Source: Anaeromyces robustus
Taxonomy: Eukaryota; Neocallimastigomycota; Neocallimastigomycetes; Neocallimastigales; Neocallimastigaceae
Length of the DNA: 56,745 nucleotides
Direction: 5' to 3'
Assembly (NCBI GenBank): GCA_002104895.1
Contig: MCFG01000420.1
Span: 1 to 56,745, forward strand
In this document: positions 1 through 11,359 of the stretch, piece by piece
Layout: each line of letters begins with the position of its first letter
Position numbering within the stretch: the stretch's first letter is position 1
The notes under the pieces: generated by a model
What the model was told of the DNA's origin: nothing
The model's database searches: none
Seen by the model: only the letters and a program-made list of their open reading frames with translations
Translations under genes and position numbers: made by a program

Positions 1-9
1 AAATAGAAA

Positions 10-1185
10 ATGGGTAGTAGAAAAAAAAATAATAATAAAAATAATAATAATGTTGAAAATGATAATTCATATTTGGAAAATGATGACTTTGAAATCCATT
101 TATGGAGTAAAGATTTACAAAGTAGTTCCAAAAGTTTATGGTTGATACAATTACAAACTTTGTTAAAGAAACATTATACTTTAAAGGTTTATATTTATTA
201 AATATTATATAAATTTTATAATATATAATAAATTTTAATGATAAATATGAAATTAAATATTGTATAATTATTGCTAAAACTAATATATAATAATAATAAT
301 TTTAATAAAAGACAAGATTTTGGAAAACAACTTTAATTCTTACAGTTTTGGTTCCTTTATTAGCAATGATTTTATTAAAATTTATTGTTTTTCTCAGTAA
401 ATCTATGGGAGCCAATACTTTTCATCCAGTAAAATATCATCTTGATGGTATAGATAATTGTTACGTAAGTAAATATATTTATTTTAATATAATAATTAAA
501 ATAATCATTCTATATATTTATTATTTATTTTTTTCAATTTTAATATTTTTAATAATTATTTTTTTTTATTTTATTCACAATTATATATATTATAGGGTCC
601 AATTGGTAAATCGGATGCCTGTATTAATGTTATGTATACTAATTGTATTGATGAAAATATTTGTAATAGAGATCCTGATATTGATAGAATTATGGAAAAT
701 TTTGTTGAAGCAAATAATAAAAGAATGAATCTTAATTGGGAAACTAATGCCACAAGTTGGGAAAATTGGGAAAGTAAATGTTGTTTTTAATATTATTTTA
801 ATATTTTTGTATATTATTTATCTTCAAATAATATTAATTAATTATTAAAATTACTATTTATTTTAAATAATGAAAGATGATAAATTAAAATATGAAATTA
901 AAGAAAGACATAATATAATTCATGTCCCCAATGGTGATTTTATTTATAATTATGTAACTGAACATCAAAATTCAACTAGATTTGGTTTAGTTTTTGATAT
1001 TAAGAAGGATCAAGGAACAACAAATTATCGTTATCAAGTATTATATAATTCTACTGCAAATTTTAATGGTACAGATTCTTATAGTACCCACATTGTTAGT
1101 ATTGCTCGTGGTATTGATGAAGCTATAGGTAAATTTTAATTTTTTTTTCTTTCAAACTTTCATATATAAAAAAAGTATCACCATG

Positions 1186-1232
<47 letters not shown>

Positions 1233-1252
1233 CGTTATTATTATTATTATTA

Positions 1253-1304
<52 letters not shown>

Positions 1305-1324
1305 CGTTATTATTATTATTATTA

Positions 1325-1377
<53 letters not shown>

Positions 1378-4036
1378 ATTAATATAAAATAATTATTAAT
1401 TATTATCTCTTCATTAAATTTTATAATTTTTAATATTTTAAAAAATTTTTGTATTTGAAAAAAAAAAAAAAAAATTTTTTTAATATAAAGTAAAATTTGC
1501 CAATGGTGATCCAAATATTAAGGCAGAATTTGACTTAGATCTTAAAGATTTTCCAAAACTTGGTTTTGAAGGTTATCAAGATTATATTGCTTCAGCTAAT
1601 GGACCTAGTGTTTTTTTCGTTGTTTCTATGGTTATTTTTATTAATATGTTGAGTAATATTGTCTCTGAAAAAGAAACCAAAGTTCGTTATAGTATGGAAA
1701 TGATGGGATTAAAAAGAAGTGTTTATTGGACAAGTTGGGCAATTGTATATTTCATATTCTTTTTTATAAATGCTTTTTCAACTGTTATCTTTGGAAAATT
1801 ATTTGGATATACATTCTTTACCAAAACTGATTTTATGGTATTTATATATATATATATACATCTTTTTTTTTTTCATTTTAATAAAAATAAAAAATAAATA
1901 AATAAAAAAATAAATAATAATAATAATAATAATAATAATAATTAGTAAAATAATTGTTATTATACTTATTATAAATAGTAACTAAAACAAAATGAAAATT
2001 AAATTTCATTTATAAATATTTAATTTTTAATTTTATTAACTAACATTTATACTTATAATAATTAAAATACTTTTTTTATAGGTTTTATTATTATTATTCT
2101 TCCTTTTTGGTTTAGCTATGGGATCAATGGCTATATTTATTACAACATTAGTAAATAAAGTAAAATTATCAGTTCTTATTGGTATTTCCATTTTAATTAT
2201 AGGATTTATGTTTAATTCAATATTTGGAAATGATATTTTATGTTATTTATTCTGGAGTGATAGCATTAGTCAAAATTGGAGAAAAGGTAATAATAATATA
2301 ATAATATTAATAATAAAATACTTAAGATTTATAATATTATATAACCATTATATTATAATATATACTAATATAATATAATATAATATAATATAATATAATA
2401 CAATACAATATAATATAATATAATATAATATAATACAATATAATATAATATAATATAATATAATATAATATAATATAATATTAAAATAATGTAATTTTTT
2501 AATTTTTTATTTTTTATTTTTTTTAATTTTTTTTAATTTTTTTTTTATTTTATTTTATTTTTTTTTTTTTTAGCATTTTCATATTTAATTCCATTCTTCA
2601 ATTTCTCAAAGGCTTTTGTAGATATTAAGAATAAGGCTAGTTCTACTTATAATGTAGCAACTACTATGATTTCTGAAGGTGAAGGATATACTTGGGAAGA
2701 TCTTAGTTCTAAACCAGAAACGGCATACAGTAATTTTGAAGATACCAATTTGGATTATATGGAACCTACTTCTTACACTTTCTATTATTTATTATTTAAT
2801 ATTTTCCTTTACTTTATTCTTGCTTTATATTTCGATAATATTATCCCTAATATCTATGGTAACAGAAAACCATTTTATTACTTTTTACTTCCATCCTATT
2901 GGAAAAATAAAAATATTTACATTAATGAAAGATCATGGGTTAAAAATATTTTAAATAAATATCCAAGTAAAATTAATATTAAAAATTTAGATGATGATGT
3001 TCAAGAACATTATAAATATACATGTGAAAAATCCAATAAAGATCCTGTAAAAATTGTTAATCTTCGAAAAATTTATGGTGCTGGTAAAAGTAGAAAAATT
3101 GCTGTTAGAAATACTTGTTTATCCATGGGAAAAGGTAAAGTTTTAGCTTTATTAGGTCAAAATGGTGCAGGTAAATCAACAACCATGAATATTATATCAG
3201 GTTTATCTCCACCAACTGGTGGTGATATTTTAGTTTATAATAAAAGTGTTAGAAAGTATCCAGAAGCCGTACAATCTGAACTTGGTATTTGTCCACAAGA
3301 AGATATTCTTTTTAAAGATTTAACGGCCATTGAACATTTAAGACTTTATTCCGGTTTAAAAGGAGCAGAAGATAGTGTAGAATTAGAAGAACTTTTAATT
3401 AATAGATTAAAATCTGTTCAATTATATACGGTTAGAAATGCCAGATCTAAAACTTATTCCGGTGGTATGAAAAGACGTTTATCGATGATTATAGCTACGA
3501 TTGGTGATCCAAGAGTTATTTTATTAGATGAACCTACTACCGGTATGGATCCCGTTAATCGTCGTTATGTCTGGAGATTTGTGGAAGAATTTAAAAAGGA
3601 TAGATGTATTCTTTTAACGACCCATTCCATGGAAGAAGCGGATGCTCTTGGTGATGATATTTGTATTATGAGTAGAGGATTTGTTAAAGCTATAGGTAAT
3701 AGTATTCATTTAAAGAATAAATTTGGTAATGGTTATCGTATTAGTGTCTTAGTAGATTCAGAAAATATGGAAAATTTGAAAGCTGTAGCTTCTCAAATGG
3801 TTCCAGGTATTCATCTTGCCGATGATAGTGCCGGTGCTTTAATCTATGATTTAAGTTATCAACAAGCAAATTATATTCCAAAATTTGTAAAATATTTAGA
3901 TGAAAATCCAGATCATTATGTTAATTCATGGGGTATGAGTCAAACTACACTTGAAGAAGTCTTTTTAAATGTTATTCATGAAGATTCTAAACGTAAATTT
4001 AAAGATAAAAAGGAAGAATTAAAAAAGGAAGAATAA
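10..4036 (+). CDS. ABCA-type half transporter (seven exons)
   Basis: Predicted membrane ATP-binding cassette transporter of subfamily A; substrate unknown, lipid-like by family. Exons read by continuity of frame: 10-186, 312-464, 596-773, 877-1128, 1491-1837, 2082-2286, 2574-4036. They sum to 2775 nt, giving 924 residues, and all introns are GT-AG. An in-frame TAG at 4-6 precedes the ATG. The first membrane segment lies near residues 66-88, followed by a long loop. The ABCA-typical stretch SEKETKVRYSMEMMGLK and several hydrophobic segments lie in exons 5-7. The nucleotide-binding domain is complete: Walker A GQNGAGKST (residues 632-640), signature YSGGMKRRLS, Walker B VILLDEPTTGMD and the switch histidine in TTHSMEEA. 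One transmembrane plus one nucleotide-binding unit means a half transporter that should dimerise. Splice sites are inferred without transcripts; the family call is firm. Confidence 0.93.
1183..1377. repeat. ATT microsatellite inside an ABC transporter intron
   Basis: About 195 bp of near-pure ATT triplets with a few interruptions (TCG and TCA in place of TTA), wholly inside the intron at 1129-1490. The interruptions recur in the same order in two halves of the tract, suggesting internal duplication. The isoleucine-only reading frames over it are not genes. Confidence 0.9.
2365..2482. repeat. TAATA satellite inside an ABC transporter intron
   Basis: Tandem 5-bp TAATA units with occasional TACAATA variants fill much of the intron at 2287-2573, just upstream of a T-rich tract that precedes the acceptor TAG. 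Confidence 0.85.
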
Positions 4037-5564
4037 ATAAATAATTAAATAAAAATAAATAATAATATAAAAAAAATAATTAATAATATACAAAAAAAAA
4101 AAATTTTTTTTTTCTCTCTCTCTCTAATGATTCTAAAAAAAAATAAAAAATAAAAAATAAAATAAAAATTTTTTTATAAATAATATATTATGAAAAAAGA
4201 TATATATATATAAAAAAATTATTATTATTTTTTATTTTACTTATTTATTTATTTTATTTATTAATTTTTATAAAAAAAAATTTTTTTTTTAAACTATATG
4301 ATTTACAAGTTTTAACTTATAATAATTATAATTTAAAAAAAAAATTAATAAATAAATAAATAAATAAAATAACTATAATAATTTACCAATGAATATTTAA
4401 TGATGAAAAATTAATAAAATAATATTTAAAATAATACAATTCAAAAAAAATAGAATAATAAAAATAATAAATAATAAAAATAATAATAATAATAAAATAA
4501 TTAATTTTTATTTATTTTCTTTTTTTTCTTTTTTCTTTTTTCTTTTTTTTTTTTTTTTTAATTAAAATATAAATAAAAATAATAATAATAATACAGGAAA
4601 AAGAATAATAATATTATATTTATGAATAAAAAAAAATTAAAGAAAATATATAAAAAAGAAATAATAATAATAAAAATAATAATAAAAATTAATATTTTTT
4701 ATAACAAAAAAAATCACTGTTAATTAAACACTTTATTTTTTTTCTTCTTTTTATTTTTATTACTTTAATGATTAAATTTATCGAATTACTTATTGTTTTT
4801 TATTTTTTTATTATTATTATTTTATTTGTATCATCAAAATAAACCATTATGATTAAAATTAAAATGACTTAACCATAACTTTTATTATGGTTAAGTAATC
4901 CTATCCTTTTAATCTTTTACTGGACTATCAGCTTCAAATGTAGCATTAGCCAGTAAATCCTATTCTGAGGTGTAATAATAATAATAATAATAATTGTTAT
5001 AAATTTTTAATTAATAATTCTTTTTTTATTAATAATGTATCCCATAAAAAAATAAAATAATTTTTAATTATTAATAGGATTCTCGAGAAATAAAAAAAAA
5101 AATTTTTTTTTCTTTCTTTTTTTATAATAGATTTAATTTATTTATATTTATTATAATAAACTAATTAATAAATATAAATATATATAAAAATATATACAAT
5201 AATTATTATAATTAATTAATCAATATATTATAATATATTAATATATTTAATTTATCATATATTTTGTTTATTATTATTTAATTATTAAAAAAAAAATTTT
5301 TTTTTTTATTTGTTTTCTTATAATAATACTAAATAGAAAAAAAAAAAATAAAAAAATAAAAATTTTATTATTTATTATTATTCTATAAAATATGAAAAAT
5401 GAAAAATGAATGATTAATTAAAACATTAATTGAAAATTTTAAAACATAAATTGAAAATATTTTAAAACATTAATTGAAAATATTTTTTTTTTTATTTTAA
5501 AAAAAAACTTTATTTAAAAGTATAAAATAAAAATTAAAAAAAATATTTTTTCTTCAATTATATA

Positions 5565-5599
<35 letters not shown>

Positions 5600-6824
5600 T
5601 TTTATTATTTTTTATTATTTATTTATTTATTTATTTAATTAAAATCATTGTATTCCATCAACAATAGTAATAATTAAATATAAACTTTTTTTTTTATCAT
5701 TATTAAATTAAATAATAAAAATTCATTCAAATATTATTGAATATTTTTGGGGTTTGTCGGAATCCTCAAACTTTAATTTTTTTTTTTCAGCCAGTTGTGA
5801 TAAAATAGAATAAAATTATTTTCTATTTTACTCTATTTTGTTTTAATACTAATTATTATTAAAACAAAAAAAAAAAAAAGTAAAACTTTTTTTACCTTTT
5901 AATTTTTAACTTTTATTTTTTTAGCCATTTTGTTTATAGAAAAATTATATTCAATAATAATATTAATAATAATAATATATAAATAAATAAATAAATAATA
6001 CTATTAACATTTTGGCTAAAAAAAAAATTCTAATTATAAATTCTATATTATATAATTGTTTTTTTTTTTAAATTTTAATTTATTAATTATAACTAAAAAA
6101 ATTATAAATAATAAAAAAAAATATTAATAAAAATCATACGATTTTTTCTAATTTTTATTAACAATTATAAAATATATAAGAAAATTTATAAAGTATAAAA
6201 AAAAAATTAAAATTTTGGTAGAAATTAAAATCACAAAAAATAAAAAATAAAAATAAAATAAAAAATAAAAATAAAATAAAAAAGATAAAACATATTTTAA
6301 ATATCCTTTTTTCAAAAAAAAAAAACAAAAACAAAAACAAAAAATATTTAACAAAAAATATTTATAATCACTAAATAAATAAAATAAAGTAACTAAATTA
6401 CCAAAATTTTTTAACCATTTTTTTTTTTTTTTTTTTATTTTTTAAAATTTAACCAAAAAAAATTGAATACTTAAAACCTTAATATTAAAAATTTTTTTTT
6501 TATTTTTAATGTTTAATATTTATCATTCAACACCTTTTTTTTTTTGTACCATTTTTAATATTAATAAATAAATCATATAAATTAAGTTATTAACTATTAA
6601 ATAGAAATATATTAAGATTTATAGGTATATAATATATTAATAATACATTTATACATATTATTCATATTATGCAAATATCAAACAGGATAATTCATATATT
6701 AAATAATATAAATAAATGTATCAAATTAAAACTTTAATAATTATTTAACTTTATTTTTCAATAAATTTTTTTTAATAAACTATGGTAGTACAAAAATAAT
6801 GTTAAAAATGTTAAGTGATTAATT
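4037..6824. other. Gene-free AT-rich intergenic region with two adjacent hairpins
   Basis: No coding frame with family resemblance or balanced composition is seen here. One less AT-rich island at about 4866-4975 has two adjacent stem-loops: ACTTAACCATAA (4867-4878) pairing with TTATGGTTAAGT (4885-4896), and TTTACTGG (4916-4923) pairing with CCAGTAAA (4950-4957). The motif ATCCTAT flanks the second stem on both sides. A weaker inverted pair, TTTTAGCCA near 5920 and TGGCTAAAA near 6012, lies further on. The rest is A/T homopolymers and short satellites. Confidence 0.6.
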
Positions 6825-7790
6825 GGGAGAGTTGCATTTCGCAATGTTGCATTTCGCAATGGGGCGCATTATTGTATAAATAATTAAATAAATAAAAATA
6901 TAATATAAAGAATTATTATTTAATAATATTTTTTTATTTAATAATATTTTTTTATTTAATGATTTAATAATATTAAATATTTTTTTTTAATATTGAATAT
7001 TTTTTTAGTATTTTAATAATATTTTATTTATTTTTTTTTATTTAATGATATTGAATATTTCTTCAATATTTTTTTTATTTAATGATATTGAATATTTCTT
7101 CAATATTTTTTATTTAATATTTTAACAACATTGAATATTTTTTGAATATTTTTTTATTTAATTATATTTTTTATTTAATATTTTAATAATATTGAATTTT
7201 TTTTTAATATTTCAAATCAAAAAATTTTATAAAAATATTTAATTTTATAATGAATTTTTATTTTTATATTTTTTTTTCGTAAATAAGTAATTAATAAAAA
7301 AATATTTATTTATTTATTTATTTGTTTCTTTTCTTTATTCTAAAGTTTATATTATTTTTTATTTATTATTTGTTAACGTCTTTTTAATAAATATATATAT
7401 ATAATACTGTTATATTATTTATTATCTTTTATTTTTTTTATTATTATTCATTTATCAAAAAAATAAAATAAATATATTTAATTTTATAATAAATTTTTTT
7501 TTTTTTTTTAATTTTTTTACTTTTTTTTTTTTTGTAATTAAGTAATTAATAAAAAAAGAAATATTTATTTATTTGTTTATTTTTCTATTCATTTATTTAT
7601 ATATATATTTTTTATTTATTTATTTAATTTTTTTAAATTCTATTTTATTTTATTTCATAACGTGGCTTTCATAATTTGTGTTAAAAAATTTTTCATTTTT
7701 TTATTTGTTTTTTATGCGCCTCATTGCAAAAATTTAATATGCGCCCCATATCATATTGCGAAATGCAACATTGCGAAATGCAACACATTC
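6825..7790 (+). mobile_element. Non-autonomous inverted-repeat element, copy 1 (MITE-like)
   Basis: Left end GGGAGAG is followed by two direct copies of TTGCATTTCGCAAT and then GGGGCGCAT. The right end holds ATGCGCCCC, ATATCAT, two copies of ATTGCGAAATGCAAC, then ACATTC. The 8-bp direct repeat GATTAATT flanks both ends (6817-6824 and 7791-7798), as expected for a target-site duplication. The 966-bp interior is AT-rich, repetitive and has no coding frame, so it cannot move by itself. A related copy in reverse orientation lies at 21598-22754. The 8-9 bp duplication would suit a hAT- or Mutator-like transposase, but none is in the window. Class is inference; element boundaries are well supported by comparing the two copies. 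Confidence 0.85.
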
Positions 7791-8287
7791 GATTAATTAA
7801 TTAATTAATTAATTAATTAATAAATGTTAGAATATATAAAAAAATTTAACTTTATAAATATATTAAGTATTATTAAATAGGTATAATAAATATATAATCA
7901 ATATTTCTGTTAACACCATAAATTTATGTAATTTTAAAAAATCATGTGTATGTACTAAAAATCTTTCATAAAGTAGGTTAATTTATCATGTGATATATAT
8001 TAAATATTTAAAATGTTTAAATGGGTTCTTATTCAAATAAATATTAAATAAATATTATATAATTATTAAATAAATATTAAATATAGTAATAATAATTAAT
8101 AATAATTAATAATAATTAATAATAATTAATAATTAATAATAGTTAATAATTAATAATAGTTAATAATAAATGAATAAAATGAATAAATGAATATAATTAA
8201 TCTTTTAGTATTTATGCAATATGAAATGATGTAATTTATTAATATTGATAGAAATGATTTTGTATATATAATAATTATTATTATAAA

Positions 8288-8410
8288 ACTTAACCATTTA
8301 AAAAATATTTAAAAATTTAAATGGTTAAGTTCAATCCGAAAAAGAATTTTTTTTATATTAATTTTTAAAAAAAAAAAATTAAAAAAAAAAAAATTCTTTT
8401 TCGGATTGAA
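8288..8410. repeat. Two consecutive long hairpins
   Basis: First stem: 8288-8302 (begins ACTTAACCAT) pairs over 15 bp with 8316-8330. The second stem starts at the next base: 8330-8354 (begins TTCAATCCGAAAAAG) pairs over about 25 bp with 8386-8410. The first stem's outer ten bases match the outer arm of the hairpin at 4867-4896. Function unknown; a decayed miniature inverted-repeat element or a structured RNA are both possible. Confidence 0.7.
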
Positions 8411-9040
8411 TTTTTATGCAAAAAAATGATACAAAAAAAATGATACAAAAAAAGTTAGAATAAAAAAAAAAGAAATAAAGTAAAATCAAAATCTTATAAT
8501 AAATTCAATTTTTATTTTTTTATTATTTATAGTATTATATTTTATTTTGTTATTATAAAATTCAAAATTTAAAATTTAATTTTATCAATTTCTATTTTTT
8601 AATAATAATTATTGATTATTATCATTTATTTTTATTTATTATATTATTATTATAACTATTTATTCTTATTTTATGTAGAATTATAATTATTATTTAACAT
8701 TAAAAATTATACATATATAAATATCTTTCATACTTTATTTAATTATGGTTATATAATACATTTATTTTTATTTTTATAGAGGATTAAATATATAAAAGTA
8801 TTAAGTTTAATATTTTTTTTTTATATAAATGAAAATTAGTGTTAAAACATAGGATATAATACTATTTATTTTTTAGTTTTTACATAAGTATAATTTATAA
8901 ATATAAAATGTATAAAAAAAAAAAAAGAAATAACAGTTTTTGTCTATATTACAATAAATATATTATATGTAATATATATATGCTAATAATACAATATATA
9001 TAAATAATGTTAAACTAAAAAAAAATAAACTTTATAAATA

Positions 9041-9319
9041 AAATAAATAAATAAATAAATAAATAAATAAATATATAAATAAATAAACATGAAAATAAAT
9101 AAATAAATAAATAAATAAATAAATATATAAATAAATAAATAAATATATAAATAAATAAATAAATAAATAAATAAATATATAAATAAATAAATAAATATAT
9201 AAATAAATAAATAAATAAACATGAAAATAAATAAATAAACATGAAAATAAATAAATAAATAAATAAATATATAAATAAATAAATAAATATATAAATAAAT
9301 AAATAAATAAATAAATATA

Positions 9320-9370
<51 letters not shown>

Positions 9371-9373
9371 ATA
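9041..9373. repeat. AAAT satellite with periodic interruptions
   Basis: About 330 bp of tandem AAAT broken by ATATAAAT and by AACATGAAAATAAAT units that themselves repeat, giving a higher-order pattern. The Phe/Ile/Tyr/Leu-only reading frames across it are artefacts of the repeat. Confidence 0.9.
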
Positions 9374-9789
9374 TAATTTTCATTTTCATTTTTATTTTTA
9401 TTAAATTTTTAACCTATTGATTATTAAAAATTTCATAAAATTATTTTAATAAAAAAATAAAATAGAACAATATTTTTTTTTTTAAAAAAAAATTATAATA
9501 AATATTTTAATTTTTTTTTAATTTTTTTTTATTTATTTTTATTTAATATTTTCATTTTTTTTTTGTTTTTATTTTTTTGTTTTTATTTTTATTTTTTTTT
9601 TGTTTCATTATATATTTATTTTTAAAGTTTAAGTTTAAATTATTAATATGATAATATTAAATTAATGATTAGATATATATAATAAATAATATATAATAGA
9701 TAATACATATAAAGAAAAAAAAAAATAAATTATTATTTTAATAGATATTTAAGAATTATTACTTATTACTACTTATTTTTACTTATTAG

Positions 9790-9821
<32 letters not shown>

Positions 9822-9940
9822 ACAGAAATATATATATATATATATTTTAATAAATTATTTATTTTATTTTTATTTTTATTTTTTTTTATTTTATTTATTT
9901 AATTTAAATTTATTTTTATTTTATTTAAAATTTTTTTTTA

Positions 9941-9971
<31 letters not shown>

Positions 9972-10000
9972 TTAATTTATATTTTTATATTTTTTTTTTT

Positions 10001-11175
10001 TTACCATGGTATAATTCTATTTACAACTAATTTTCCTATAGCTTTACCTCCATATTGTAAACGTTTTCCCATACGTACTTTTTTATCATATTGTCGTCGT
10101 TCATCAATTATTTTTATAATATCTTCATATTCTAATTTAATAGCTATTTCTTTAGCTTTTAAATCCACCATATGATCATGATAAATATCTTTTTCAATTT
10201 TATCTTTATAATCAGCGCCTACTTCTAATAATTCAGTAACAATTTCAGGATTATAAAAATAGATGGCATAATGTAAGGCTGACCATCCTTTGGATTTTAA
10301 ATTTATAAAAGTTTTAAATCTTTCCATAGATTCTCCTTTTTCACTATATTTATTGCTTAATTCATTAATTAATTCGGAGACAATTTCTTTATTACTATCA
10401 TTTCTACTACTTCTACAGGCAATTTGAAGTGCTGTAAATTTATTATTGGAAGTTTTACTTTCTATATTAATTTTATTATTTAATAATACTCTAACTACAT
10501 CAAGATATCCTTTTTCACAGGCTATATGAAGTGCTGTCATACCATTATCTAATAATTTTTCATGATTTGGTTTATCTTTATCTTTATTTTTATTTTTACT
10601 ATTACCTATACCTATACCTATACCTCTATCTTTATCTTTATCTTTATCTTTATCTCTATCATGATCTTTATCTTTTTCTTTATCTTTACCTTTATCTTTC
10701 CCTTTATTATTACTTTTATTATTACTTTTATTATTACTTTTATTACTTTTATTACTTTTACCTTTACTAGTAGTATCATTATTTTTTTGTTTATTTCTAT
10801 CATTAATAAAAAGTCGTATGTTAATAAAATTATTATAATCATTTAAGGCATTAGCTCTTTCTAATAATTCACTTACAATTTCATATTCTCCATTTTCACA
10901 AGCAATATGAAGTGCTGTTTTATTCTCATCCGTTTTTTGATAAATATTAGCATTTTCATTTAAAAGATATCGAACTAAATATAAATTTTTATTTTCACAA
11001 GCTATATGTAATGCTGTTTTATTTTCTTCCGTTTGTAAATCTATATCTGCTTTTTTTCTTAAAAGATATTTTACTAATTCTAATGATCCATTTTGACATG
11101 CCATATGTAAAAGTGTTAATCCTTGATGATTTTGATAATTTATAATATCAGGAGTTTCATCTATTCCTAATTCTA

Positions 11176-11218
<43 letters not shown>

Positions 11219-11325
11219 TTTCTTATTATTATTATTATCATTATCATCATCATCATCATTATTATTACTATTACTATTATTGTTATTATTATTGTTATTA
11301 TTATAATTATTATTATTATTATAAA

Positions 11326-11359
<34 letters not shown>

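Larger units (their letters stand above)
7799..10000. other. Gene-free AT-rich intergenic region
   Basis: No supported gene. It contains ATT-rich and AATAATT repeats near 8090-8165, a strong double hairpin at 8288-8410 and an AAAT satellite at 9041-9373, both listed separately. The last 500 bases are T-rich and form the 3' flank of the ankyrin gene on the minus strand. Confidence 0.6.

Noticed and set aside
1152-1514. Apparent open frames rich in Ile across the ATT tract
   Set aside because: They are translations of a microsatellite inside an intron; the same holds for the Tyr/Ile frame at 44640-44924.
4860-4980. Possible tRNA in the hairpin-bearing island
   Set aside because: No cloverleaf, no T-arm consensus and no suitable acceptor stem were found.
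6148-6354. Phe-rich open frames on the minus strand
   Set aside because: Pure low-complexity A/T translation with no conserved feature.
9010-9389. Apparent Phe/Ile/Tyr/Leu frames
   Set aside because: Translation of the AAAT satellite in either strand; no gene-like composition.
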